Below are positions 5,814 through 12,671 of a stretch of 31,853 nt of DNA, piece after piece (the stretch's first letter is position 1; each line of letters starts with the position of its first letter). A program made the translations under genes and the position numbers. Below the pieces are notes generated by a model. That model was not told the DNA's origin and did no database searches. It was given only the letters and a program-made list of their open reading frames with translations. Source of the DNA: a virus; IMG/VR virus record IMGVR_UViG_3300030389_002013, positions 1 to 31,853 of that record; one strand, written 5' to 3'.

Positions 5814-6219
5814 TGAGGTACATAAATGGGAAAGGGCAGTAACTATGCTGCTTAATGTTTTGGGATGGGATCTTGAATGGGTAGGTAAAGAGGATAAGAG
5901 TTGGGATGCTGAAGGATATAGTATGTATAACAGAAAGGTAGTTATAGAGATGAAGTTTAGAGATAAATACTATGAAGAAAAACTACTTGAGAAATATAAG
6001 TATGATAAACTTATGGAGCTACCTGATGACATTATTAAGATATATTTTGTAAATGATCCTAAAGCTAATTATATGTTTTGGTTAGATAAGATAGATATGC
6101 CTGAACCTACTGAATTATATTGCCCTTCTACTACTATTTGGAATAGTAAAAAGATAAAAAAGCAAGTATATCTCCTGAAAGAAAATATGGCCTCTAGAAT
6201 AAACTTGAATACTAATTAA
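5803..6219 (+). CDS. Putative PD-(D/E)XK nuclease
   Basis: A 138-residue protein with the core of a PD-(D/E)XK enzyme: a conserved acidic residue at Asp35 (SWDAEGY), a beta strand, and the E-x-K pair at Glu49 and Lys51 (VVIEMKFRDKY). An N-terminal helix includes KWERAVTMLLNVLGW. The size and surroundings (recombination and replication genes) suggest a resolvase or a VRR-NUC-like nuclease, but the exact family cannot be read from the sequence alone. It overlaps the previous gene by 11 nt and ends the operon segment that starts with the ATPase. Confidence 0.6.
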   Translation: MEISEVHKWERAVTMLLNVLGWDLEWVGKEDKSWDAEGYSMYNRKVVIEMKFRDKYYEEKLLEKYKYDKLMELPDDIIKIYFVNDPKANYMFWLDKIDMPEPTELYCPSTTIWNSKKIKKQVYLLKENMASRINLNTN

Positions 6220-6231
6220 ATTATTTGTTAA

Positions 6232-6239
6232 TAATTTTG
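6232..6239 (+). promoter_or_regulatory. Candidate -7 box (TAATTTTG)
   Basis: Matches TAnnTTTG in the short gap before the 6260 gene. The nearest TTG (6205-6207) is 24 nt upstream instead of 18-19, so promoter function is doubtful. Confidence 0.3.
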
Positions 6240-6259
6240 TATCTTGTAAAGAAAAAATT

Positions 6260-6373
6260 ATGGCAATAAGTAATGAAACATTTGAATACTTTAGAAAAAA
6301 AGAAAAGAAAAGAATCAGAAAGGAAAAGATAAAGCTGATAGAAAAGCAGATAAAACTTTTAAAAAAGCAATGA
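6260..6373 (+). CDS. Tiny lysine-rich helical protein
   Basis: Thirty-seven residues: MAISNETFEYFRKKEKKRI followed by an uninterrupted Lys/Ile/Leu/Glu helix ending in KKQ. It fills the gap before the next gene and overlaps its ATG (ATGA). The amphipathic, basic character suggests nucleic acid or protein binding, but no family is recognised. Confidence 0.55.
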   Translation: MAISNETFEYFRKKEKKRIRKEKIKLIEKQIKLLKKQ

Positions 6374-6591
6374 ATTATTTACAATATCTAAATGAGAACT
6401 ATTTTAGAGAAAAAGGATATATAAAAATGCAAAGCAAAATAGACAAAGTTAAAGTAGATAAGCCTAGACAATATAGAAGTAGGCAGGGTAGATCTGATAA
6501 AAAATATACAGAAACTATGAAACTTACCTGCTTTAGTATTATAGGATTATTACTAACATTATTATATATCATATATGACAATATTATTTGA
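6370..6591 (+). CDS. Small protein with a C-terminal membrane anchor
   Basis: Seventy-three residues. The first 48 are basic and polar (including KPRQYRSRQGRSDKKY); residues 50-72 form a hydrophobic segment (MKLTCFSIIGLLLTLLYIIY). The topology would put the basic head in the cytoplasm. A later ATG at 6427 is also possible. It overlaps the exonuclease gene by 17 nt. It could tether DNA or replication proteins to the membrane, which is only a guess from charge and topology. Confidence 0.58.
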   Translation: MNYLQYLNENYFREKGYIKMQSKIDKVKVDKPRQYRSRQGRSDKKYTETMKLTCFSIIGLLLTLLYIIYDNII

Positions 6592-7285
6592 TGCAGATTC
6601 ACTTATATTTGCTAGTTGTTATAGAACTAGAATAGATGGAGAAAAACCTGATGATATATATTATAGAGATATTAAAGATGCTCAAGATAAATATTCAGAG
6701 CAATTTATGAAGATTATAAATGATATAGATGAGATTTTTGATGTAAAAAATGTAATAACATTCTCAGGATCTTCAGGTAATTTTAGAAAGATGATTACTC
6801 CTACATATAAGGCAAATAGAAAAAAACAAGAGAAACCTCCTCTACTTTATGAGCTGCATCAGTTTGTAAAAGACACTTATAATAGTGTACATACTAAAGG
6901 ACTAGAAACAGATGATCTTGTAGCTCAACAATGGAATAAAATAAAGAATGATTCAGGTAGAGATCAGGTACTAATAGTTTCAATAGATAAAGACTATAAA
7001 CAATTCCCTGCACTTATATATAATTATGTAAGGAAAGAAGTATATGATATAACAGAAGATCAGGCCTTGTATAATTTCTATGAGCAATGTATTGTAGGAG
7101 ATTCTGCTGATAATGTAAACTACTTCAAGGGTAAGGGTAAGGCCTTTGCAAAGAAATATTATGAAGGATGTAAAAGTCAATATCAATATACCAAAAGATT
7201 ATATGAATTATTCAAACAAGAATACAAGAGCAAAGCCAAAGAAAAATTTTCAGAATGTTATCATTTATTAAAATTAAGAATATGA
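6575..7285 (+). CDS. 5'-3' exonuclease / flap endonuclease (FEN, PIN-like)
   Basis: A 236-residue enzyme with the acidic clusters of T5/T7-type 5' nucleases in order: DADSL (Asp6, Asp8), FRKMITPTYKANRKK at 70-84 (the helical arch with basic residues), ETDD at 111-114, SIDKDYKQFP at 136-145, and GDSADNVNYFKGKGKAFAKK at 175-194 (the metal-binding Asp plus the DNA-binding helix-hairpin-helix). It removes RNA primers and flaps or resects DNA ends for recombination. With no phage polymerase present it would complement host replication. The length matches stand-alone phage enzymes with a short C-terminal part. It overlaps the next gene by 4 nt. Confidence 0.88.
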   Translation: MTILFDADSLIFASCYRTRIDGEKPDDIYYRDIKDAQDKYSEQFMKIINDIDEIFDVKNVITFSGSSGNFRKMITPTYKANRKKQEKPPLLYELHQFVKDTYNSVHTKGLETDDLVAQQWNKIKNDSGRDQVLIVSIDKDYKQFPALIYNYVRKEVYDITEDQALYNFYEQCIVGDSADNVNYFKGKGKAFAKKYYEGCKSQYQYTKRLYELFKQEYKSKAKEKFSECYHLLKLRI

Positions 7286-7740
7286 AGGCAATAGATATAG
7301 CTAATAAAATCTCTGAATTATCAGGATTAGATCTCTTTGAGAAATCAAGGAAACAGAATATAATAGAACATAGAGGATTACTATGTTACATACTTAGAGA
7401 TAAACTAAAAATGAGATGGCAAAAGATGGAGAAGTTTTACAGATCTCAAGGATGGCCTGTAAATCACGCAACCTTAATAAACAGTTATAGGAAGTGGTAT
7501 ATATATAAGACAAATCAAGATGTTATAAACATTCTTAACCAGTTTCAGTTTGAAGAGGAGGATCAGGATCAGATAGATAAAGTAGAGATGTTAGAAACTA
7601 AATGCACTAATCTCAAAAAGAAATTAGAAGATCCTTTAGTAAAACTTGTAACAGATATTCCTGAAAACAAAAAAGAACAAGTAAAAGAGAAGATAGATAT
7701 GATGAAAAAGGAATGGGAGTGGAAAGAAAAAGTATTATGA
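7282..7740 (+). CDS. DnaA domain IV-like DNA-binding protein
   Basis: A 152-residue protein starting at the ATG that overlaps the exonuclease stop (an upstream in-frame ATG at 7255 would lie inside that gene). Residues 22-72 resemble the helix-turn-helix domain of DnaA: SRKQNIIEHRGLLCYILRD and then NHATLINSYRKW, the counterpart of the DnaA DHTTV signature. The rest is a charged coiled-coil tail (about 95-152). It lacks the ATPase domain, so it would bind DnaA-box-like sites, perhaps as an initiator or a regulator. This type of protein is common in Bacteroidota phages. Confidence 0.68.
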   Translation: MKAIDIANKISELSGLDLFEKSRKQNIIEHRGLLCYILRDKLKMRWQKMEKFYRSQGWPVNHATLINSYRKWYIYKTNQDVINILNQFQFEEEDQDQIDKVEMLETKCTNLKKKLEDPLVKLVTDIPENKKEQVKEKIDMMKKEWEWKEKVL

Positions 7741-8165
7741 ACACTCAACAAATAAAATTATTTCAGAGCAAAAAAACTGATGATTGGCAAACTCCTCAAT
7801 GGTTGTATGATGAGTTGAATGATGAATTTGATTTTGATTTTGATCCTTGTCCACTAAATTCTACTTTTGATGGTTTGTTATGTGATTGGGGAAAAAGAAA
7901 TTTTATAAATCCTCCTTATAGTAATGTAAAAGGATTTTTGAAAAAAGCTCACAAAGAATTAGAAAATGGTAATGCTGATATTTGTGTATTTTTAACTTTT
8001 GCTAATACAGATACAAAATGGTTTCACGATTACTGCTATAAACAAGCAGAAATAAGATTTATAAAAGGTAGGCTTAAATTTTTAGATGCAACTGGTAAAG
8101 TAAAAAATAGTGCAATGAGGCCAAGTATAGTTTTAATTTTTAGGAATGGAGAAAAACAAATATAA
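7737..8165 (+). CDS. Phage N6-adenine DNA methyltransferase (Dam-type)
   Basis: A 142-residue enzyme read from the ATG overlapping the previous stop. It has the order typical of the phage Dam family (PF05869-like): DDWQTPQWLYDEL at 15-27, DPCP at 36-39 and the catalytic NPPY at 58-61, followed by KGFLKKAHKEL and a C-terminal RPSIVLIFR strand. It should transfer a methyl group to adenine in a short target. GATC, the usual Dam target, is frequent in most of this genome, but whether GATC is this enzyme's target is not shown. Likely purpose: protection from host restriction. Confidence 0.85.
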   Translation: MNTQQIKLFQSKKTDDWQTPQWLYDELNDEFDFDFDPCPLNSTFDGLLCDWGKRNFINPPYSNVKGFLKKAHKELENGNADICVFLTFANTDTKWFHDYCYKQAEIRFIKGRLKFLDATGKVKNSAMRPSIVLIFRNGEKQI

Positions 8166-8496
8166 AAGAAAACAGATACCCATATATACAGGATTGATAA
8201 AATACTTTCCAAAAGCACTTGCTGAAGTTGCTAGAGTATCTTATACAGGTAATCAGCAGCATCATCCTGATAAACCATTGCATTGGGATAGGGCAAAGAG
8301 TACAGATGAGCTAGATGCTCTTACTAGGCATTTGTTTGAGGCAGGAGAAATAGATACTGATGGTATGAGGCACTCTGCTAAAGTAGCTTGGAGAGCATTG
8401 GCCAATCTAGAAAAAGAACTTGAAAACTCAAGGGATGATAAGTGGTATAAAGAACAGTATAACAGAAATAGAGATCCTGAAGATCAAATCAAGTAA
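8146..8496 (+). CDS. dATP/dGTP pyrophosphohydrolase-like protein (DUF5664)
   Basis: A 116-residue protein with the pattern YFPKALAEVARVSYTGN, HWDRAKSTDELDALTRHL, GEIDTDGMRHSAKVAWRAL. The spaced acidic and His residues (E62-D64, H73, H87) match the MazG-like fold family DUF5664 that hydrolyses dATP/dGTP. In some phages related enzymes (MazZ) serve base-Z genomes, but no PurZ-type synthetase is seen here, so nucleotide pool control is the safer reading. It overlaps the methylase gene by 20 nt. The first half of a putative phage-sigma promoter lies in its last codons. Confidence 0.7.
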   Translation: MEKNKYKRKQIPIYTGLIKYFPKALAEVARVSYTGNQQHHPDKPLHWDRAKSTDELDALTRHLFEAGEIDTDGMRHSAKVAWRALANLEKELENSRDDKWYKEQYNRNRDPEDQIK

Positions 8497-8509
8497 TTTT
8501 TTTCGTTAT
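8485..8509 (+). promoter_or_regulatory. Putative phage-sigma promoter P2 before terminase
   Basis: CAAAT at 8485-8489 and TCGTTAT at 8503-8509, 18 nt from box start to box start. The terminase start codon is 29 nt after the motif, the longest leader among the six intergenic sites. Confidence 0.58.
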
Positions 8510-8538
8510 ATTTTTGATTAATCAAAGTTTTTCAAAAT

Positions 8539-8778
8539 ATGAAAGTAGAAAATAGAGGAGGTAAAAGAAAGGGAGCAGGTAGAAAACCTAAATCTGAAGA
8601 GTTAAATCTTATTGAGAAATTAACTCCATTAGAGCCATTGGCCTTTGAAGCATTAGAGGCAGGATTAAAAAAAGGAGATTTCAAATATGTTCAACTCTAT
8701 TATAATTATTATGCAGGTAGGCCTAAAGAAACTAAAGATATTCACATAAACGAAGATCTGCCTATATTCATAGATTAA
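8539..8778 (+). CDS. Terminase small subunit (TerS)
   Basis: A 79-residue protein with a basic start (NRGGKRKGAGRKPKSEE), the hallmark N-terminus of many phage small terminases, then LTPLEPLAFEALEAGLKKGD, an amphipathic helix region, and YYNYYAGRPKE before an acidic end. It should bind the packaging site and load the large subunit. It is shorter than typical TerS proteins (100-200 residues). It overlaps the large terminase by one base (TAATG), as TerS genes commonly do. No separate DNA-binding helix-turn-helix is obvious. Confidence 0.72.
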   Translation: MKVENRGGKRKGAGRKPKSEELNLIEKLTPLEPLAFEALEAGLKKGDFKYVQLYYNYYAGRPKETKDIHINEDLPIFID

Positions 8779-9947
8779 TGCAAATTCAAAAAACCTTAGC
8801 ACTCCAAAAACTAAGAAAGCTACAGAATAGAATAAAGATAATCAGAGGAGGATCTTCAGCAGGTAAGACAATAGCTATATTACTAATCCTTATAGACTAT
8901 GCAATAAGAAACAAAGGATCTGAGATAAGTGTGGTATCAGAGAGTGTACCTCATCTTCGTAGAGGAGCTTTAAAAGACTTTCTAAACATCCTGAAGGCCT
9001 TGAATAGGTATGATGAGAGAAAGTACAATAGAAGTACCTTAAAATACGAATTTCATAATGGTAGTTATTTAGAGTTCTTTAGTACAGATCAGCCTGATAA
9101 ACTTAGAGGAGCTAGAAGGTCGGATTTATTTTTAAATGAGTGCAATAATGTAACCTTTGATTCCTATCAGCAATTAGCAATAAGAACCTCCAATAATATA
9201 TGGCTTGATTATAATCCTACTAATTTATTTTGGGTAGATAAAGAACTGATAGGCCAAGATGATACAGACTTCCTTACACTTACTTATAAGGACAATGATA
9301 GCCTCCCTGAATCAATAGTAAGAGAAATAGAGAAAGCTAAAGACAAAGCTAAGACATCTACATACTGGGCAAACTGGTGGAAGGTATATGGACTTGGAGA
9401 GATAGGTAGCTTAGAAGGAGCTTGTATTCCTGACTGGAAATCAATAGATAAAATACCTGATGATGCTAGGTTACTTTGTGGAGGCCTTGATTTTGGCTAT
9501 AGTGTAGATCCCTCAGTTATCATAAACCTCTATAAGTGGAATGATGCTTATATCTTTGATGAGATCCTATATCGTAAAGGAATGTTAAATAGAGATATAA
9601 GTTATTTCATAAGACAAAATAATATAAGCTATAATATATATGCAGATTCTGCTGAACCTAAATCTATACAAGAACTTAGAAACTATGGCCATAAAGTATT
9701 CCCTGTAACTAAGGGTAGAGATTCTGTAGTCTATGGTATAAACCTAATAAACCAAAATGAGATATATATCACTTCAAGATCTAAGAATCTAATAAGGGAG
9801 CTGCAAGGATATGTATGGGATAAAGACAAAGAAGGGAATAATCTACAGAAACCTACAGGCCTTCATCCTGACTGTATTGATGCTTGTAGATATGCTTTAA
9901 TGATGGAATTACAAAATCCAAACAGAGGTAGATACATAATTAGATAA
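8778..9947 (+). CDS. Terminase large subunit (TerL)
   Basis: A 389-residue packaging motor. ATPase part: Walker A GGSSAGKT at 24-31 and Walker B with its catalytic glutamate at LFLNE 117-121. Nuclease part (RNase H fold): GGLDFGYSVDP with Asp238, YADSAEPK with Asp290, and HPDCIDACRYALM with Asp365/Asp368. This matches the PBSX-like Terminase_3 family. It cuts concatemeric DNA and pumps it into the prohead. Length is usual for the family. The portal gene it must dock to is about 14 kb away, an unusual separation. Confidence 0.95.
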   Translation: MQIQKTLALQKLRKLQNRIKIIRGGSSAGKTIAILLILIDYAIRNKGSEISVVSESVPHLRRGALKDFLNILKALNRYDERKYNRSTLKYEFHNGSYLEFFSTDQPDKLRGARRSDLFLNECNNVTFDSYQQLAIRTSNNIWLDYNPTNLFWVDKELIGQDDTDFLTLTYKDNDSLPESIVREIEKAKDKAKTSTYWANWWKVYGLGEIGSLEGACIPDWKSIDKIPDDARLLCGGLDFGYSVDPSVIINLYKWNDAYIFDEILYRKGMLNRDISYFIRQNNISYNIYADSAEPKSIQELRNYGHKVFPVTKGRDSVVYGINLINQNEIYITSRSKNLIRELQGYVWDKDKEGNNLQKPTGLHPDCIDACRYALMMELQNPNRGRYIIR

Positions 9948-9963
9948 AAAAGTTATTAAATAT

Positions 9964-9994
9964 TTTGTGGATAAGTTATAAATACTTATATTTG
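9964..9994 (+). promoter_or_regulatory. Sigma-A type promoter
   Basis: TTTG at 9964-9967, a 19-nt spacer and a perfect TATATTTG at 9987-9994. This is the best match to the Bacteroidota consensus in the window. The next start codon is 25 nt after the -7 box. Confidence 0.7.
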
Positions 9995-10019
9995 AATAAT
10001 ATTAATTAAAACTAAAATT

Positions 10020-10187
10020 ATGAAAAAATGTATTTTATGTAACGAAGAGTTTACAGGGTGGGGGCATAATCCTGCTCCTCTTGCAGAACCTCATTTTAAA
10101 TGTTGCTCAGTATGTAACGATATTAGAGTTATCCCTTACAGGATATATCAATTATCTCAATCTAAAAAAGTGAATAATGTCAATTAA
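10020..10187 (+). CDS. Small zinc-ribbon-like protein
   Basis: Fifty-five residues with Cys4-x2-Cys7 and Cys28-Cys29-x2-Cys32, spaced like a four-cysteine zinc site, plus GWGHNPAPLAE between them and CNDIRVIPYRI after. This small family ('C..C...G.G.N..P......CC..CN...V.P.R') is widespread in marine phages and bacteria, always unnamed as far as I recall. It has its own sigma-A-like promoter and overlaps the next gene by 11 nt. A regulatory or nucleic acid-binding role is plausible but unproven. Confidence 0.72.
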   Translation: MKKCILCNEEFTGWGHNPAPLAEPHFKCCSVCNDIRVIPYRIYQLSQSKKVNNVN

Positions 10188-10362
10188 AGCAACTGTAAAC
10201 TTGATAGAAGTAAATGATAGAATAAAACCTATCACTAGGGAGTTTGATAATGAAAGGCATATATATCATTTCAAAAATCACGCAATAAATTATTGGCCTA
10301 ATATTAAAGGCCTTGATAGTGTTGTAGATGATAAAGGTAATGATATAACAAAGGATATATAA
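10177..10362 (+). CDS. Small protein of unknown function
   Basis: Sixty-one residues, mixed charge, with HIYHFKNHAINYWPNIKGLDS in the middle (28-48). There are no cysteines, signal or membrane segments. It overlaps the zinc-ribbon gene by 11 nt and is likely translated with it. No named family is recognised. Confidence 0.62.
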   Translation: MSIKATVNLIEVNDRIKPITREFDNERHIYHFKNHAINYWPNIKGLDSVVDDKGNDITKDI

Positions 10363-10381
10363 TTATTTATTATATTTAAGT

Positions 10382-10687
10382 ATGATCTTAGACAAAATAA
10401 CAAACTTAAAAGATATGTACTATTATTCAAATCAAGAATTATGTAGAGGTCTTATAAGTAAGTGGAGAAAAATGAAACCTGATAACAAGGAGCTTAAACT
10501 TCTTGATGATAACCTTTTAGAAATCACTCTTTATGTGGTAGGGTTACATAGAGATAATGAGTTTCATAAAATAGCAATGAGTGATTATAGAGAAAGACTA
10601 AACAAAAAAGATTTAGAATTACAGGAGCTGAAAGAGAAATATGATAAGTTGGAAAAAGATTATAAAAAAGACTTTGAAACCACTTAG
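10382..10687 (+). CDS. Coiled-coil protein of unknown function
   Basis: A 101-residue protein. The first half is a compact helical region with LCRGLISKWRKMKPDNK, the second (about 62-100) a regular Lys/Glu/Leu coiled coil. The start is 19 nt after the previous stop, with an imperfect -7-like box (TATATTTA) in between. It ends the small-gene block between terminase and the tail module; a strong hairpin terminator follows. Confidence 0.65.
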   Translation: MILDKITNLKDMYYYSNQELCRGLISKWRKMKPDNKELKLLDDNLLEITLYVVGLHRDNEFHKIAMSDYRERLNKKDLELQELKEKYDKLEKDYKKDFETT

Positions 10688-10728
10688 ATTTTTCATAGAG
10701 TAGTTTTGTTAATTTGGTTAGTTTGGAT

Positions 10729-10786
10729 AGTAGGCAGAGGTACAATTTGCAAGTGGTTTGTGTATCTCTAGCCTACTTTTTTTTTT
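10729..10786 (+). terminator. Long-stem terminator before the tail operon
   Basis: AGTAGGC at 10729-10735 pairs with GCCTACT at 10771-10777. AGAGGTACA at 10736-10744 then pairs with TGTATCTCT at 10761-10769, with one bulged A and a 16-nt loop, and about ten T's follow. The stem of 16 pairs is unusually long. A TAGTTTTG box at 10701-10708 lies just upstream, so a short RNA of roughly 70 nt could be made here. Confidence 0.8.
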
Positions 10787-10789
10787 AAA

Positions 10790-10814
10790 TAAAATGTTAA
10801 ATTAAATTCGTTAT
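10790..10814 (+). promoter_or_regulatory. Putative phage-sigma promoter P3 before the tail module
   Basis: TAAAAT at 10790-10795 (variant of CAAAAT) and TCGTTAT at 10808-10814, 18 nt box to box. The start codon follows after only 6 nt, so the mRNA would be nearly leaderless. It lies immediately after the terminator T-run. Confidence 0.55.
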
Positions 10815-10820
10815 AATAAT

Positions 10821-11471
10821 ATGAAAATCAAGGTAAACATTCCTCAGAGCTTAGATGATGTTACTCTCAGGGATTATAAACACTTCTTGAAGATACAAGA
10901 AAACAATGAAGATGGAAGATTTGTAAAGGCCAAGATGCTTGAGATCTTCTGTAAGATAGGATTGAAAGAAGTATATAGAATGAAGTATAAGGATTCAGAG
11001 GAGGTGCTATCTATACTAGAGAAAACCTTTAATGATAAACCTTCTTTGGTTAGAAAATTTAAACTGGGTAAAACTCAATATGGATTCCATCCTCAACTAG
11101 ATGATCTTACTTTTGGAGAGTATATAGATCTAGATACATATATTGGAGATTGGGATAATATTGAAAAAGCAATGAATGTACTGTACAGGCCTATAATTAC
11201 AAGTATAGGAGAGAAGTATGCTATAGATGAATACAATACAGAGAATGATAAGTATTTACTTGATATGCCTATGAGTGCAGTAACTTCATCCATTTTTTTT
11301 TTGATGAAACTAGGAGCAGATTTATCAAATCATATCCTGAAATCTTTGGAGAAGGACAACGAGGAGATCTATCAGCAGTTTCTAACTTTGGAAAAAAATG
11401 GGGATGGTATCAGTCAATTTGGGCTTTATGTGGATCAGACATTACAAAAATTGAACATATCACTAAACTAA
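10821..11471 (+). CDS. Tail assembly chaperone, short form
   Basis: A 216-residue protein, the zero-frame product of what looks like a G/GT-type tail chaperone locus. It contains LTFGEYIDLDTYIGDW (around 96-111), EKAMNVLYRPI, FFLMKLGADLSNHIL and the end segment NGDGISQFG. These patterns are familiar from Bacteroidota phage proteins located before tail genes. A second open frame overlaps its 3' end in the -1 frame, and the tape measure lies downstream, both as expected for the chaperone that coats the tape measure during tail assembly. The family call rests on recall and on the frameshift layout. It starts 6 nt after putative promoter P3. Confidence 0.68.
   Translation: MKIKVNIPQSLDDVTLRDYKHFLKIQENNEDGRFVKAKMLEIFCKIGLKEVYRMKYKDSEEVLSILEKTFNDKPSLVRKFKLGKTQYGFHPQLDDLTFGEYIDLDTYIGDWDNIEKAMNVLYRPIITSIGEKYAIDEYNTENDKYLLDMPMSAVTSSIFFLMKLGADLSNHILKSLEKDNEEIYQQFLTLEKNGDGISQFGLYVDQTLQKLNISLN
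11393..11399 (+). promoter_or_regulatory. Candidate -1 frameshift slippery site A AAA AAT
   Basis: In the zero frame the sequence reads as the heptamer A-AAA-AAT, the X-XXY-YYZ pattern of -1 sites, inside a run of seven A's at 11392-11398. An alternative site is the ten-T run at 11293-11302 (T-TTT-TTG). Both lie where the zero and -1 frames are open together. Confidence 0.5.
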
Positions 11472-11557
11472 ATGCTCATAAATGTTTTACTTGGTTAGCT
11501 TATATGAAAGACAAAAATGAGATGGAAGCTCAAGAACTTAAAAAGAAACTTAAATGA
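11393..11557 (+). CDS. Tail assembly chaperone, -1 frame extension (long form)
   Basis: Overlapping the end of the 10821 gene in the -1 frame is an open frame with no start codon of its own that runs to a TGA at 11555-11557. It reads FGKKWGWYQSIWALCG, then TKIEHITKLNAHKCFTWLAYM, and ends in a Lys/Glu helix. The 'KWGWY..I..L..GD...I..IT.L....C...L.Y.K' pattern is what I recall for the C-terminal extension of flavophage tail chaperones. Slippage at the A-run would give a product of about 245 residues instead of 216. The next gene starts on the same ATGA. The frame would be missed by start-codon-based gene calling. Confidence 0.66.
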   Translation, partial: KKWGWYQSIWALCGSDITKIEHITKLNAHKCFTWLAYMKDKNEMEAQELKKKLK

Positions 11558-12024
11558 GTAATCAAGGTATAAGAGGTTTTTATCAGATCACAAATACTCT
11601 CAAGGATAAACTCCTTGAAGATATAAATATAAATACTGTAACTACAGGAGATATATCTGATATTAATCTTAGAAAGCAGGATATGTTTCCTATGGCTCAC
11701 ATCATAGTAAATAGTGTGGTAGTAGGAGAGCAAACTCTAAGTTTTAATTTAAGTGTACTTTCTATGGATATGGTAAACCAGTCCAAAGACTTACCTGTAG
11801 ATATTTTTACAGGGAATAATAATTTACAAGATATTCTAAACACTCATTTAGGAGTGCTGAATAAATTGATACAATTATTAAGAAGAGGATCACTACATAC
11901 AGACCAGTATCAGCTTGTTGGAGATCCTACCTTAGAACCTTTCTATGATAGGTTTGAAAATCAGTTAGCAGGATTTACTGCAACTATGGATATAATAATT
12001 TATAACGATATAACAATATGCTAA
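11554..12024 (+). CDS. Tail terminator/completion-like protein
   Basis: A 156-residue protein with QGIRGFYQITNTLKDKLLED at 4-23, NTVTTGDISDINLRKQDMFPMAHIIVN in the middle and a beta-rich remainder ending YNDITIC. In position (after the chaperone, before tail structural genes) and style ('MFP.AHIIVN') it resembles tail completion proteins of Bacteroidota phages. The functional name is inferred from position and recall, so it is tentative. The start overlaps the chaperone extension stop (ATGA). Confidence 0.58.
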   Translation: MSNQGIRGFYQITNTLKDKLLEDININTVTTGDISDINLRKQDMFPMAHIIVNSVVVGEQTLSFNLSVLSMDMVNQSKDLPVDIFTGNNNLQDILNTHLGVLNKLIQLLRRGSLHTDQYQLVGDPTLEPFYDRFENQLAGFTATMDIIIYNDITIC

Positions 12025-12025
12025 G

Positions 12026-12337
12026 ATGGAACTCTCAGAAAACTCAAAACTAACACTAGACCTCAAAACTATAGGAGTAATAATATTCTTTACAATATCA
12101 CTTGCTGCTACATACTTTACCTTATCCTCTTCTGTAGCACAAAACTCTTCTGATGTAGAAGATCTTAAAATAAATTCAGTAAATCCCATAGAGTTCCAAT
12201 ATAAAGATGAGCTTGTAAGATCTACAGTACAAAGATTAGAAGAGAAACAAGATGTATTATCAGAGGATATAAATGAAATAAAAGAAAATCTTAAAAAGAT
12301 AGATGAGAGGTTATATCAAATAAGTAAGGGAAGATGA
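12026..12337 (+). CDS. Membrane-anchored coiled-coil protein
   Basis: A 103-residue protein with one transmembrane segment at about 14-35 and a long coiled coil at 65-100 (RLEEKQDVLSEDINEIKENL). The N-terminal charge and the lack of a cleavage site suggest an inner-membrane anchor with the coil in the periplasm. It overlaps the next gene, which encodes a secreted protein, by 4 nt. A spanin-like or envelope role is conceivable; it is odd to find it among tail genes. Confidence 0.62.
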   Translation: MELSENSKLTLDLKTIGVIIFFTISLAATYFTLSSSVAQNSSDVEDLKINSVNPIEFQYKDELVRSTVQRLEEKQDVLSEDINEIKENLKKIDERLYQISKGR

Positions 12338-12669
12338 AAGCATTATTACTCATATTATTACTAACAGGATCTATATATGGCCAAGACTTTAAGAATGATA
12401 TAAGTGTTGTACAATTCTCAGCAGGTTTTGTAAAAGATTCTGAGGTAAAATTAACTCCATTCAAAACTTATAATATATACTATTTTAAAATGGAGGAGAA
12501 GGCAGTTTTATTTAAGGAAGAAAACATTAAGTATATCCCTACAGTAATATTATATCATAATGGCAAAGAAGTTACTAGAGTTGAAAGTGGTATTGATTTA
12601 AAACTTCCTGAAAACTGCATAGAGATTATAAAGAAACATATAGATAAAATAATAGAAGATAAATTTTAA
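12334..12669 (+). CDS. Secreted thioredoxin-fold-like protein
   Basis: A 111-residue protein with a signal peptide (MKALLLILLLTGSIYGQ; cleavage likely near residue 16). The mature part runs VVQFSAGFV, YFKMEEKAVLFKEENIKYIPTVILYHNGKEV, and a final helix. The strand-'IPTV'-strand order, with the cis-Pro before TVILYHNG, fits a thioredoxin fold, but the active-site CxxC is absent, so it is not a disulfide exchanger. It is probably periplasmic. It sits in a set with the anchored coil protein and the outer-membrane-like protein that follows. Confidence 0.66.
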   Translation: MKALLLILLLTGSIYGQDFKNDISVVQFSAGFVKDSEVKLTPFKTYNIYYFKMEEKAVLFKEENIKYIPTVILYHNGKEVTRVESGIDLKLPENCIEIIKKHIDKIIEDKF

Positions 12670-12671
12670 AG

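Noticed and set aside
8146-8496. A base-Z (diaminopurine) genome suggested by the MazZ-like gene
   Set aside because: No PurZ-type synthetase, DatZ or specialised DNA polymerase is present; the family also occurs in ordinary phages.
11996-12012. Minus-strand TCGTTAT near 12000
   Set aside because: No CAAA box at the right distance and no gene on that strand.
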